A DNA stretch of 46,638 nt from Isosphaeraceae bacterium (GTDB lineage: Bacteria > Planctomycetota > Planctomycetia > Isosphaerales > Isosphaeraceae), in assembly GCA_021324445.1 (NCBI GenBank), contig JAJPJC010000147.1, forward strand, positions 1 to 46,638, in the 5' to 3' direction. Position numbers and translations under genes: made by a program. The notes under the pieces are model-generated. The model did not search any database. It was not told the DNA's origin and worked only from the letters and a program-made list of their open reading frames with translations. Positions 24,012 to 33,157 of this stretch are shown here, piece by piece (positions within the stretch are counted from its first letter, which is position 1; each line of letters begins with the position of its first letter).

Positions 24012-25532
24012 ATGATTCGAGTCCTGGGCGGACCGAAACGCCTTTGCGACGGGCTGACGCGCCGTGAGTTGCTCCAGGTTGGCACGCTCGGGTTGCTCGG
24101 CCTGGGCCTGCCGGAGTGGCAGGCGCTCTCCCAGGCCCAGGCTGCCGGTGCTCTGCCGCCCAGCAGCTTGCCCGGGTTCGGCCGGGCCAAGGCGTGCATC
24201 CTGCTGTTTTTGTACGGATCGCCGAGCCAGCTCGAGACCTTCGATCCCAAGCCCGACGCGCCTGTGGAGATCCGGGGCGAGTTCGGGTGCATCCGGTCGA
24301 GCGTCCCGGGCCTGAACGTCTGTGACCAGCTTCCCCGGCTGGCACAGGTGATGGACAAGGTCACGCTGATCCGCTCGGTCTCGCATCCGTACCCGATCCA
24401 CGGGGTAGCGTTCGCGACCACGGGGATTCCCCGGATCGACATCCCGCTGGAGCTGAACCCGAAGGACCCGAATCACTGGCCGTTCATCGGCTCGGTGGTC
24501 GATTATGTCGACGGGCATCGGCCGGGCCGGACCGGTGCTCCGCGATCGCCGATACCGCGCAACCTGGTCCTCCCCTGGGCGTTCAGCAGCGAGCGGGTGG
24601 GCGAGGTGCCCCGTTCGGGTCCGTACGGCGGGTTCCTGGGCCAGGCGTATGACCCGGTCTGCACGGAGTTCGTCGGCCGGGCGACCAAGCGGGCGCGGAA
24701 GACGCTGCTCGAGCAGGTCTGGGACGATGTCGAGCCATATCGGGGGATCACGCCGGAGAGCCGGTTCCAGCTCAGTGCCGTGACCCAGCTCGGCCCCGAG
24801 CTGACTCTCGACCGGCTCGACCGCCGGCGCACGCTCCTGGAGCAAATCGAGCAGCTTCGCCGCGCCGCCGACGCCGCGGCGTCGCGGTCCTCGGGCATCG
24901 ATCGTCACCGCGCGATGGCCTACGACCTGGTCGGCTCGGAGAACCTGCGCCGGGCCTTCGACCTGGGCCAGGAGCCCGACGAGACGCGCTCGCTCTACGG
25001 CATGACGCTCTTCGGCCAGGCCGCGCTGACGGCCCGCCGGCTCGTCGAGGCCGGCGGCCGGTTCATCACCGTCTTCTGGGACGAGTACGGCCTGGCGGGC
25101 ACCGGCTGGGACACCCACTGGGACCATTTCCCCCGGATGAAGGACGAGCTCCTGCCGGGCCTGGATCAGACCTTCTCGGGGCTCCTGATCGACCTGGACC
25201 GGCGCGGACTGCTCGACGAGACCCTGGTCGTCCTCCTGAGCGAACACGGCCGGACCCCCAAGCTCTCCCTGAAGAACAATGGCGGCCGCGACCACTGGTC
25301 GCGATGCTACTCCGTGGTCCTGGCCGGCGGGGGCATCGCCCGCGGCGCCGTCGTGGGCCGGTCCGACACGATCGCCAGCGACCCCGCCGAGCGCCGCGTC
25401 TCGCCCAAGGACATCCTGGCCACGATCTATCACCTCCTGGGCATCGACCCCAGTATGACCATCACCGACCTCCAGGGCCGGCCGATGCCATTGGTCCGCG
25501 AGGCGGAAGTCATCGCCGAAGCCCTGGCGTGA
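24012..25532 (+). CDS. DUF1501 (alkaline-phosphatase/sulfatase-like) secreted protein
   Basis: A 506-residue DUF1501 protein of the alkaline-phosphatase-like superfamily, a group greatly expanded in planctomycetes. The N-terminus has a Tat-like motif (LTRRELLQVGTLGLLGLGLPEW). The domain begins at ARACILLFLYGSPSQLETFDP (the variant of the L-x-G-G-P-S-Q motif is GSPSQ), includes LPRLAQVMDKVTLIRSVSHPYPIH, and ends in the LVVLLSEHGRTPK and YSVVLAGGGIARGAVVGRSD motifs, a metal-site H and the usual DILATIYHLLGIDP. In planctomycetes these genes usually stand beside DUF1549/DUF1553 cytochrome-like genes; no such partner is in the window. Function of the family is not settled. Likely in the periplasm. 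Confidence 0.92.
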   Translation: MIRVLGGPKRLCDGLTRRELLQVGTLGLLGLGLPEWQALSQAQAAGALPPSSLPGFGRAKACILLFLYGSPSQLETFDPKPDAPVEIRGEFGCIRSSVPGLNVCDQLPRLAQVMDKVTLIRSVSHPYPIHGVAFATTGIPRIDIPLELNPKDPNHWPFIGSVVDYVDGHRPGRTGAPRSPIPRNLVLPWAFSSERVGEVPRSGPYGGFLGQAYDPVCTEFVGRATKRARKTLLEQVWDDVEPYRGITPESRFQLSAVTQLGPELTLDRLDRRRTLLEQIEQLRRAADAAASRSSGIDRHRAMAYDLVGSENLRRAFDLGQEPDETRSLYGMTLFGQAALTARRLVEAGGRFITVFWDEYGLAGTGWDTHWDHFPRMKDELLPGLDQTFSGLLIDLDRRGLLDETLVVLLSEHGRTPKLSLKNNGGRDHWSRCYSVVLAGGGIARGAVVGRSDTIASDPAERRVSPKDILATIYHLLGIDPSMTITDLQGRPMPLVREAEVIAEALA

Positions 25533-25548
25533 GCAACGGAAACGGGCG

Positions 25549-26580
25549 ATGAAACGCCGATCTCGGGTCCTTGCGTCCATCGCCGTCCTGGCGCTGGGAC
25601 CGGCCAGGACCGCATTGGCCGGCATGCCGGTGGTCCTCCTGAGCGACCTCGCCCGGATGCGGATTCAGACGATCTCATTCTTCCTGGTGTGTTTCCTCCT
25701 GAGCTCGTGGGGCGTGCGGCGGGTCTGGAACGCGGCGCGGCGGGATTTCCCGCGGCTGCCTCATCTGAGCTATGCGCGCGCGAACGGCCTGGTCGTCCTC
25801 TGAGGGCTGCTCTTCGTCCTCGTCTTGACGATGATCTCGGGGGCTCAGGAGCTGATGACCCCCGGCGCGTGGAAGAAGCAGGGCTTCACGTACAAGCTCG
25901 CGGAGCACGTGCCGGCGATCGACCCGGCCGGGGAGCGTCGCGAGATGATGCGGCGGCACGCCCTGGATCGCCTTCGTGCCGCCCTGTGTCTGAAGCAGAT
26001 GGGATTGGCCCTTCACCACTATCATGAGAAATCCGGGACGTTCCCTCCAGGCGCCACCTTCGACCGCGTCGGCCGGCCGCTCCAGAGCTGGCAGGCGCTG
26101 ATTCTGCCCGATCTCGAGCAGAAGGACCTCTTCGACCGGATCGAGCTGGGTATCCCCTGGGACGATCCGCGCCATGCCGCGGCGTTCCGGACCGAGGTGG
26201 TCGTCTACCAGATTCCCGGGATCCTCGCCAAGAAGGACGCGGCCGGCTACGCGCTGAGCCATTATGCGGAGAATGTCCGGCTGCTCGGCGGCGACGCGCG
26301 ATGGAAGATGAACGATGTGACGGATGGAACCGGGAACACCCTGATGGCGGGAACAGTCGTCAGCCGCTTCAAGCCCTGGGGCGATCCGATCAACTGGCGC
26401 GACCCCGCCCTCGGCATCAACCGCGCGCCCGACGGGTTCGGCAGCCCCTTCGAAGGCGGGGCAAACTTTCTCTTCGTCGATGGTCGTGTGCTCTTCATCA
26501 AGAACACCGTGGACCCCCGCGTCCTCGAAGCCTTGAGCACGCCCAGGGGTGGCGAACCGGTCTCGTCCGAGCAATACTGA
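25549..26580 (+). pseudogene. DUF1559-like gene interrupted by an in-frame TGA
   Basis: One continuous frame encodes a membrane-anchored DUF1559-type protein, but codon 25801-25803 is TGA. Before it the protein reads ARANGLVVL; after it GLLFVLVLTMISGAQELMTP. The TGA lies inside the second predicted membrane segment, and I recall a tryptophan at this place in relatives (VLWGLLF). The rest shows the family hallmarks: LKQMGLALHHYHEKSGTFPP and a C-terminal GGANFLFVDGRVLFIKNTVD (the H-x9-DG-like end). Either the gene is broken, or TGA is read through, or the base is a sequencing error. A restart at the TTG 25825 or ATG 25831 could give a 250-residue soluble product without its anchor. Confidence 0.75.
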
Positions 26581-26618
26581 GACTTTTCCCAGTGCTCGGG
26601 AGGAAAGGGGATGACTGC

Positions 26619-27479
26619 ATGGCGGCCCTGGAACCGTACATCGATGCCCATTCGCACGTCTGGACGCCCGACGTGGCGCATTACCCGCTGGCAAAGGGCT
26701 TCACGGTCGCCGACATGCAGCCGCGCTCGTTCACGGCCGAGGAGCTGCTGGCGATCTGCCGGCCGGCCGGCGTTGGACGAGTCAATCTGATCCAGATGAT
26801 TTATTACGAATTCGACAACCGCTATATGCTCGACATGATCAAGCTGTACCCGGAGCGGTTCGTCGGCACGGGCATCATTGATCCGCTGGCCGACGACCCG
26901 GGCCGCGCGATGCGCGACCTGGCGCCGCGGGGCGTCCGCGCCTTCCGGATCCAGCCGCGGTACAGCAAGCAGCCGCCGGCACGATGGCTCGAGCCGGCCG
27001 GCTACGCGGCGATGTTCGCCACGTCCGCCCAGACGGGACAGGCCCTGAGCTGCTTGATCGATCCCGACGGCTTCGCCGAAGTCGATCGGATGTGCCGCAG
27101 GTTCCCCGAGACGACGGTGATCATCGACCATCTCGGGCGCATCGGCGCCGACGGGATGATCCGCGACGCCGACGTCGACGCCCTCTGCGCCCTGGCCCGG
27201 CACCGGAACGTCTGTGTGAAGGTCGGGGCGTTCTACGCACTGGGCAAGAAGACGCCCCCTTACCTCGACCTGGCTCCCTTGATCCGCCGCGTGGTCCAGG
27301 CCTTCGGCGCGAATCGGTGCCTGTGGGAGAGCGACTGCCCGTTCCAGGTCGTCGCCCATCGCTATGTCGACAGTCTGGCGCTGATCCGCGACCATCTCGA
27401 CTTCCTGAGCAAGGACGATCGCGACTGGCTGCTCTTCCGCACGGCCGAGCAGAGGCTCTTCCAGCCCCTCCGGTTGTGA
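26619..27479 (+). CDS. Amidohydrolase-2 family metal-dependent hydrolase
   Basis: A 286-residue TIM-barrel hydrolase of the amidohydrolase-2 (ACMSD/TIM-barrel lactonase-like) group. Metal-binding residues are visible as YIDAHSHVW (H11, H13), the later DHLGRIGADG strand and LWESDCPFQ near the end with its D. The QPRYSK and LSCLIDPDGFAEVDRMC segments follow the family order. Substrates in this family include lactones and 2-amino- or aromatic carboxylates; the particular one is not predictable here. ATG 26619 is chosen over the longer frame, which runs through the upstream gene; it follows an AGGAAAGGGG site by 8 bp. It stands 38 bp after the interrupted DUF1559 gene. Confidence 0.88.
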   Translation: MAALEPYIDAHSHVWTPDVAHYPLAKGFTVADMQPRSFTAEELLAICRPAGVGRVNLIQMIYYEFDNRYMLDMIKLYPERFVGTGIIDPLADDPGRAMRDLAPRGVRAFRIQPRYSKQPPARWLEPAGYAAMFATSAQTGQALSCLIDPDGFAEVDRMCRRFPETTVIIDHLGRIGADGMIRDADVDALCALARHRNVCVKVGAFYALGKKTPPYLDLAPLIRRVVQAFGANRCLWESDCPFQVVAHRYVDSLALIRDHLDFLSKDDRDWLLFRTAEQRLFQPLRL

Positions 27480-27493
27480 TACCCCGGCTGTGC

Positions 27494-27521
27494 TTGACCG
27501 TTCCCTGAGCCAAAGTATAAG
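27494..27521 (+). promoter_or_regulatory. Sigma-70-like promoter for the TPR-like gene
   Basis: TTGACC (27494-27499) and TATAAG (27516-27521) separated by 16 bp, about 80 bp upstream of the ATG at 27602. One of the best consensus matches in the window. Confidence 0.5.
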
Positions 27522-27601
27522 ATTCTCTGGGGGTTGAACGCACGAGGGATGGTCGACCGGATCGTCCCGCCTGGCCGGGTGGGACCGCATGAGGTCACAG
27601 G

Positions 27602-28570
27602 ATGAAGAAGCCGTCGCCACGGTCCCGACAATCGGCGTCGTATCGCACGCGCCACCAGCTCGATCACGTCGTCCCGACCGTCATCCACGATCCCGAGGAA
27701 AAGATGACGGCCCTGGGGCGGTTCACGCATCATGCGATGCAACAGCCCCGCAAATACCTGAGGTGGCCGATCGCGCTGGTTGCGGGCCTGTTCCTCGCGG
27801 TGGTGGTGTGGAAGCTGGCGACGGGCGGGTCCTCGACCACCTCGGACGTCTGGGCCAGGCTGGAGACCGCCAAGACGCCGGGGGAACGACTCGACCTGGC
27901 CAAGGAGTATCCCACGGCGCCGGCGGCGCCCTGGGCGCTGTTGCAGGCTGGGACGGAGTTCTACAACCAGGCCCTGGCCGACCTGCCCCACAACCGCGAC
28001 GTCGCCTTGCCGACGGCCAAGAAGGCACTCGACGCCTTCGACCAGGTCGAACGTACGGCGCCGCACGACTCCGTTCCGGCCCGCGTCGCGGCGCTGGGGA
28101 AGGCCCGCACCCTCGAGCTGCGCAACGAGCTGGCCAAGGCCATCGAGCAGTACGAGCATGTGGTCCAGAACTGGCCGGGGACCGCCGAAGCCGAGCAGGC
28201 CAAGCAGTACGCCGAGGCCCTGCGCGATCCGCAAGCGGCCGCGTTCTACAAGGAGCTTTATGCCTACTCGCCGACCAAGGTGACGCTGCCACCCATGGGC
28301 TCGGAGACCATACCGCCTCCCACGCCGGGCAGCCCGAGCCCGGACCCCGCAACCAATCCCAGCGCCACCACCGCGACGCCCGCCGTCCCCGATATCCCGG
28401 CGATCGAGGTGACTCCCCCGAGCGTGCGCGAAGTCCGGGTCGAACCCAAGATTCCCGCTCCCAAGGCCCAGCCCGACGCGAAGGCGACTCAACCGCCAAC
28501 GAAGGCGCAGCCCTCCAAACCGGCCGGGTCTCAGAAAGATCTGCCCGACGAGGTCTTCTCTCCCAAGTAG
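27602..28570 (+). CDS. Membrane-anchored TPR-like protein
   Basis: A 322-residue protein with a cytoplasmic N-terminus, one membrane segment (WPIALVAGLFLAVVVWKL, about 56-73), then a helical repeat domain (about 80-220: GERLDLAKEYPTAPAAPWAL, EFYNQALADLPHNRDVALPT, ARTLELRNELAKAIEQYEHV) like the TPR-like region of YfgM-type proteins. The last 100 residues are Pro/Thr/Ala-rich and probably disordered, ending QKDLPDEVFSPK. YfgM-like proteins assist envelope protein folding; whether this one does so is inference. It is followed at once by the hairpin array at 28567-28705, in which the stop codon lies. Confidence 0.75.
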   Translation: MKKPSPRSRQSASYRTRHQLDHVVPTVIHDPEEKMTALGRFTHHAMQQPRKYLRWPIALVAGLFLAVVVWKLATGGSSTTSDVWARLETAKTPGERLDLAKEYPTAPAAPWALLQAGTEFYNQALADLPHNRDVALPTAKKALDAFDQVERTAPHDSVPARVAALGKARTLELRNELAKAIEQYEHVVQNWPGTAEAEQAKQYAEALRDPQAAAFYKELYAYSPTKVTLPPMGSETIPPPTPGSPSPDPATNPSATTATPAVPDIPAIEVTPPSVREVRVEPKIPAPKAQPDAKATQPPTKAQPSKPAGSQKDLPDEVFSPK

Positions 28571-28705
28571 GTCAGGCTTTAGCCTGACAGGATGGAAGCG
28601 TCTCCTCGGCAAGTCAGGCTTTAACCTGACAGGATTGCCGAGTCTCCTCAGTAAGTCGGGCTTTAGCCGGACAGGATCGAAGCGTCAGGCTCAAGCCTGA
28701 CCTAC
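28567..28705. repeat. Tandem hairpin array with 42-bp period
   Basis: Repeats of GTCAGGCTTTAGCCTGAC start at 28571, 28613 and 28655, a steady 42-bp period, with a fourth hairpin (GTCAGGCTCAAGCCTGAC) at about 28684. Each is a near-perfect stem of 7-8 bp with a TTTA or related loop, followed by AGGATGGAAGCGTCTCCTC-like spacer. The start (GTAGGTC) and the end (GACCTAC) are inverted, as in the element at 23825-23883. The array begins at the stop codon of the TPR-like gene and ends just before the RluD-like gene. Confidence 0.9.
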
Positions 28706-28717
28706 CTATGGGCTATC

Positions 28718-29731
28718 ATGTGGCCGCCACCGCTTTCGGAAACACCCCTGGAGTTCGAGGTCAAGCCTCGGACCGACGGCAAGCGCCTGGACGCCTATCT
28801 GGCGAGCCGGTTCACGGACTATTCCCGGCGCGTGATCCAGAAGGTGATTGACGCCCAGGCGGTGCGGGTCAACGACCGGCCGGTCAAGGCGTCGTATCGC
28901 GTGCGGGCCGGCGACCGGGTGAGCATCCGTCTTCCGGAGCTGCCCGAGACGACCCCGGAGCCGGAGGACATCCCGATCCAGGTTGTCTACGAGGACGCGG
29001 CCCTGACCGTGGTGAACAAGCCGCCGGGGATGGTCACGCACCCGGCGAAGGGGAACTGGCGCGGCACCCTGGTCAACGCGCTCCAGTTCCATTATGACAC
29101 TCTCTCGGAGCTGGCCGGCGCGCATCGCCCGGGGATCGTCCACCGCCTCGACCGCGACACCACGGGTCTGCTGGTGGTCGTCAAGGACGAGCTGGCGCAT
29201 CGCCGGCTGGCCCTCCAGTTCGAGACGCGGCAAGTCCAGAAGGAGTACCTGGCCCTGGTCCGCGGCGTCCCGCAGCGCGACAGCGACTTCATCGAGCGGC
29301 CCATCGGCTTCCACCCGATGAGTCGCGAGAAGATGGCGATCCGGGCCCCGGAAGACGGCGGCAAGGCGGCGGTGACGTTCTACGAAGTGGTCGAGCGGTT
29401 CCGCGACTTCGCCCTGGTCCGCTGCAAGCCGATGACCGGCCGCACCCACCAGATCCGCATCCACCTCACCCACATCGGCCACCCCATCCTGGCCGACAAG
29501 CTCTATTCGGGTCGCGATCGGATCACGCTGGAGGACTTCCTGGGCCCGGAGCATCGCGGCCCCGTGGCCGCGACCGAGCGGGAACAGGTCCTGATCGATC
29601 GCCAGGCGCTCCATGCCCACCGGCTGCGGTTCCAGCATCCCTTGAGTGGGCTCGAGCTGGACTTGACCGCGCCGCTGCCGGCCGACATGGAGCGGACGCT
29701 CCAGGCCCTGCGGACCTATCGGGCAGTTTGA
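28718..29731 (+). CDS. RluA-family pseudouridine synthase (RluD-like)
   Basis: A 337-residue rRNA pseudouridine synthase. The N-terminal S4-like RNA-binding domain (RLDAYLASRFTDYSRRVIQK, RVRAGDRVSI) is followed by the catalytic domain with the signature HRLDRDTTGLLVV (142-154), in which D145 is the catalytic aspartate, and TGRTHQIRIHLTHIGHPILA later on. This order of S4 domain plus RluA domain fits RluD/RluC-like enzymes, which modify 23S rRNA uridines. ATG 28718 is chosen; a good part of the upstream gap is repeat sequence. The neighbouring amino-acid permease gene is convergent. Confidence 0.93.
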   Translation: MWPPPLSETPLEFEVKPRTDGKRLDAYLASRFTDYSRRVIQKVIDAQAVRVNDRPVKASYRVRAGDRVSIRLPELPETTPEPEDIPIQVVYEDAALTVVNKPPGMVTHPAKGNWRGTLVNALQFHYDTLSELAGAHRPGIVHRLDRDTTGLLVVVKDELAHRRLALQFETRQVQKEYLALVRGVPQRDSDFIERPIGFHPMSREKMAIRAPEDGGKAAVTFYEVVERFRDFALVRCKPMTGRTHQIRIHLTHIGHPILADKLYSGRDRITLEDFLGPEHRGPVAATEREQVLIDRQALHAHRLRFQHPLSGLELDLTAPLPADMERTLQALRTYRAV

Positions 29732-29754
29732 GTCGGAAGGAGCCGGCGATCGCT

Positions 29755-31350
29755 TCATTCGACTGCGGCGGCAGTCGGCGTCGCCAGCCGTTCCACGGGA
29801 GCCGGCTTGCCAGCTCCGAGGACGCTGTGATTGACCCCGTAGAGGAAATAGATCACCAGGCCGATCGCCATCCAGACCACGAGCCGGATCCAGGTATCCA
29901 GCGGCAGAGTCGCCATCAGGCCCACGGCGCAAAGGACCCCCATGGGCGCCGTGAAGTAGATCGCGGGGGCCTTGAATGGACGCTCGACCTCGGGTTGATT
30001 GATCCGCATGGCCAGGACCCCGGCCGAGACGATGGCGAAGGCAAAGAGGGTGCCGATCGACGTCAGCTCACCGGCGACGGTGATCGGGATGGTCCCCGCC
30101 GCGATCATCACGATCAACCCGGTGATGATCGTCGTGATCCAGGGGGTGCGGAAGCGCGGATGAACCTTGGAGACGGCCTGAGGGAGCAGACCATCGCGGG
30201 CCATCGAGTAGAAGATCCGCGGCTGGCTCAGGAGCATCACAAGGATCACCGAGCTGAGGCCGGCGATGGCGCCCAGCTTGACAAACCCCGAGAGCCACCT
30301 CAACCCCATGGCATCGATCGCCACGGCGACGGGATCGGGCACGTCGAGCTGCGTGTAGCTGACCACGCCGGTCATGACGATCGCACCCAGGCAATAGAGG
30401 ATTGTACAGATCACCAGTGAGCCGATGATCCCGATCGGCATGTCGCGCTGCGGGTTCTTGGCCTCCTGGGCGGCCGTCGAGACCGCGTCGAAGCCGATGT
30501 AGGCGAAGAAGACCAGGCCCGCGCCCCGCATGATCCCACTCCAGCCGTAATGGAACCACTCCGTGCTCTCCGGGATGAACCGGCCGCCCCAGTTGGCCGA
30601 GCTGACCATCGGCAAGCCGATGATGATGAACAGCACCACGATCGCCACTTTGATCAGGACAATCACGTCGTTCACCCGGGCCGACTCCTTGATGCCGATC
30701 ACCAGCAGGGCGGTGACCAGCGCGACGATGAACATCGCGGGGATGTTGATCACCGCCGTGACCTGGGAGAATGCGTCATAGGCGACCTGGTGGTTCTGGA
30801 AGAGCTTGATGGCGTCGTCATTGAGCACGGTCCAGCCATGGCGCATGTGGAGCTGGTCGGCGATCGCGTTGGGGACTTCGATCAACTTCGTCCCGGGCGA
30901 TGAGGTGAACTGCGCGGGGATGACGATGCCAAAGTCCCGGAGGAAGCTGGTGACATAGCCCGACCAGCCGATCGAGACCGTGGTGGCGCCGACCATGTAC
31001 TCGAGGATGAGGTCCCAGCCGATCAACCAGGCGATGAATTCGCCCATGGTGGCGTAGGCGTAGGTGTAGGCCGAGCCGGCGATGGGGACCGTCGAGGCCA
31101 TCTCCGCGTAACAGAGGCCGGCGAAGGCACAGGCGATCCCCCCCAGGACGAACGAGAGCGTGACGGCGGGCCCGGCGTTCTCGGCCGCGGCGTGGCCGGT
31201 CAGCACGAAGAAGCCCGCGCCGATGATGGCTCCAATCCCCAGCGTGACCAGGTTAGTGGCGGTGAGGGTCCGCTTCAGGGTGTGCTCGTGGCTCTCGGCC
31301 GCCTCGGCCTGGAGTGCCGGGATCGCCTTGCGTACCCAGAGATTGGCCAT
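29755..31350 (-). CDS. APC-superfamily amino-acid permease
   Basis: A 531-residue inner-membrane transporter of the amino acid-polyamine-organocation superfamily, closest in layout to the cationic amino-acid (CAT/YhdG) group. It has 12 to 14 hydrophobic segments, the N-terminal MANLWVRKAIPALQAEA lead-in, the TM1 motif NLVTLGIGAIIGAGFFVLTG, YAEMASTVPIAGSAYTYAYAT in TM3, and AYIGFDAVSTAAQEAKNPQR in the TM6 region. Substrate is probably a basic or branched amino acid by proton symport, but this cannot be decided from the sequence. Convergent with the RluD-like gene and divergent in context from any regulator. Confidence 0.92.
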   Translation of the reverse strand: MANLWVRKAIPALQAEAAESHEHTLKRTLTATNLVTLGIGAIIGAGFFVLTGHAAAENAGPAVTLSFVLGGIACAFAGLCYAEMASTVPIAGSAYTYAYATMGEFIAWLIGWDLILEYMVGATTVSIGWSGYVTSFLRDFGIVIPAQFTSSPGTKLIEVPNAIADQLHMRHGWTVLNDDAIKLFQNHQVAYDAFSQVTAVINIPAMFIVALVTALLVIGIKESARVNDVIVLIKVAIVVLFIIIGLPMVSSANWGGRFIPESTEWFHYGWSGIMRGAGLVFFAYIGFDAVSTAAQEAKNPQRDMPIGIIGSLVICTILYCLGAIVMTGVVSYTQLDVPDPVAVAIDAMGLRWLSGFVKLGAIAGLSSVILVMLLSQPRIFYSMARDGLLPQAVSKVHPRFRTPWITTIITGLIVMIAAGTIPITVAGELTSIGTLFAFAIVSAGVLAMRINQPEVERPFKAPAIYFTAPMGVLCAVGLMATLPLDTWIRLVVWMAIGLVIYFLYGVNHSVLGAGKPAPVERLATPTAAAVE

Positions 31351-31505
31351 CGGTTGCTCTCTCCAGTGAAAGGAAATTCCGTCGCCGGCTTCGCCGCGCG
31401 GCGTGGTCGGCTGCCAGAATCGCTCAACTCATCCCAGGGCGCGGCTGAACGTCGGAGGGAGAGGAACTCGACGGCCCGGAACGCGTCCCAACGGTGACTC
31501 GTCCG

Positions 31506-32141
31506 TCATCGGCCCTTCTCATCCAGCTCCATGACCTCGATCTTCCGGATCTGAACTTTACTCCCGGGGTCGTGCTGCTGGAAGGCGAAATAGCCCTTGT
31601 CCCAGGCCTTGGTGTATTCCACCAGCTCGTAGAGCACCTCGCCGTTGATTGAGACCTTGATGTGCGGCACGACCTTGCCCCGCCAGTTCTTGTCCACCAC
31701 CTCGACCTCGTAGGTGAACCAGGTGTCGGGCGGGACCAGTTGCTTGTAGACATGGACGAACCCGTAGACCGAGCCGGTGCGGATCGGGTCCCTGTGGGTG
31801 CTGTCGATCTGGGCCTCGTACCCCTTGGAGAAGTTGCCGTCGGCGTCCGGGCAGCGGAAGTACATCCCCGAGTTGCCCCCGTCGTTGATCTTGATCTCGG
31901 CCCGGAAGCGGAAGTTCTTGTAATCCCCCTTCGGGCTGTAGAGCATCGAGGCCTGGCCCGAACCCACGATCGCCCCGTCCACAACCTCCCACTGGCTGCC
32001 CGAGCGGCCCGCTTTGGTCCAGCCGCTGAGGCTCTGACCGTCGAAGAGCGAAACCCAGTCCCCGGCCAGGGTCGAACTCGGAGCGATCCCGGCCAGGATG
32101 AGACCCAGGATGCCGCAAACGCGCTGTCGGAATCGAGTCAT
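31506..32141 (-). CDS. DUF1080 (3-keto-disaccharide hydrolase-like) secreted protein
   Basis: A 211-residue secreted protein with a signal peptide (RQRVCGILGLILAGIAPSSTLA). The mature part is a concanavalin-like beta sandwich of the DUF1080 family. The typical opening WVSLFDGQSLSGWTKAG, the YSPKGDYKNFRFRAEIKIND strand, NSGMYFRCPDA, FTYEVEVVDKNWRGKV and the ending KGYFAFQQHDPGSKVQIRKI are all present. Relatives in planctomycetes and Bacteroidetes are associated with glycan use, and one branch hydrolyses 3-keto sugars; the target here is not visible. The start ATG 32141 is strongly supported by the signal peptide. Confidence 0.92.
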   Translation of the reverse strand: MTRFRQRVCGILGLILAGIAPSSTLAGDWVSLFDGQSLSGWTKAGRSGSQWEVVDGAIVGSGQASMLYSPKGDYKNFRFRAEIKINDGGNSGMYFRCPDADGNFSKGYEAQIDSTHRDPIRTGSVYGFVHVYKQLVPPDTWFTYEVEVVDKNWRGKVVPHIKVSINGEVLYELVEYTKAWDKGYFAFQQHDPGSKVQIRKIEVMELDEKGR

Positions 32142-32407
32142 GGGTCGTGTCCCTCAAGCAAATGGGCCTGAAATCGAGCCAGGAATGCCTCGGCCGCGGC
32201 GACTCGGGGCGCACCGCATTGACGTAGAGAAGTTTACGCGATGGCAGGACGCCTCGCCAGGGGTCAGTGGGACGCCCCGCGACGCACCCCGGCCGGCCGC
32301 CCCCGCCCTGGATTGGCCGGCGGCCTCGGTGTACAGTGAAGACCGAGTGCGGGAGAACTGCGGTGGTCGTCCCCAGTGGTGGGGCGTTCGATTCGAGGGC
32401 AGAGCCA

Positions 32408-33136
32408 ATGATGACGCGCCGTGGCTGGAATCGGGTGCTGGTTCGGGGATTGGTGGTGATCGGCCTGGCCGCGACCGGGCTGTCGACCTGCGCCCAGGGG
32501 CCCGAGACCGTGGTCCCCAAGCCCCGTGAGGGCGGGTGGCTCAACCTGCATCGCGAGTTCGTCGCCCGGGCCAAGCAGGGGAAGGTCGACCTCCTGTTCC
32601 TCGGTGACTCGATCACCCAGGGATGGCGGGGAGCCCCCGAAGTCTGGAAGCGGTTCTATGGGCCCAGGAATGCCGAGAACTTCGGCATCGGCGGCGATCG
32701 CACCCAGCACGTCCTCTGGCGGATCCAGAACGGCGAGCTCGACGGGATCCAGCCCAAGGTGGTCGTGCTGATGATCGGCACGAACAACGCCAGCTCCGCC
32801 TCGGCCGACGAGATTGCCCAGGGCGTCACCGCCATCGTGGAGGAGCTGCGGAAACGGCTCCCCAAGGCGAAGGTCCTGCTCCTGGGCGTCTTTCCGCGCG
32901 GGGAGAAGCCGAATCCGACCCGTGAGAAGCTCGACGCCGTCAACGCCAAGATCGCCGGGCTCGACGACGGCTCCCACGTCAAGTTCCTCGATATCGGCAA
33001 GTCGTTCGTGAACCCGGATGGCACGATCTCGCGGGAGATCATGCCCGATTCCTTGCACTTGAGCCGCAAGGGCTACCGGATCTGGGCCGACGCCATGGAG
33101 CCGACGCTCTGGTCCCTGCTCGACGAGCCGCGATGA
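32408..33136 (+). CDS. GDSL/SGNH-type esterase (acetylhydrolase-like)
   Basis: A 242-residue SGNH hydrolase. It has the catalytic-serine block VDLLFLGDSITQGW (S68), a FGIGGDRTQHVLWRI block with the conserved glycine, VLMIGTNN for the asparagine block, and the C-terminal DSLHLSRKGYRIW with the Asp/His pair. This pattern resembles planctomycete PAF-acetylhydrolase-like members. The N-terminus (VLVRGLVVIGLAATGLSTCAQ) could be a lipoprotein signal, with the lipobox-like LSTC at residues 25-28, so it may be a lipoprotein. Two in-frame ATG codons (32408 and 32411) exist. It is divergent from the DUF1080 gene, and an esterase with a glycan-binding neighbour fits sugar-ester removal, by inference. 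Confidence 0.9.
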   Translation: MMTRRGWNRVLVRGLVVIGLAATGLSTCAQGPETVVPKPREGGWLNLHREFVARAKQGKVDLLFLGDSITQGWRGAPEVWKRFYGPRNAENFGIGGDRTQHVLWRIQNGELDGIQPKVVVLMIGTNNASSASADEIAQGVTAIVEELRKRLPKAKVLLLGVFPRGEKPNPTREKLDAVNAKIAGLDDGSHVKFLDIGKSFVNPDGTISREIMPDSLHLSRKGYRIWADAMEPTLWSLLDEPR

Positions 33137-33157
33137 CGCCGCCGCGGCCCGTGAGCT

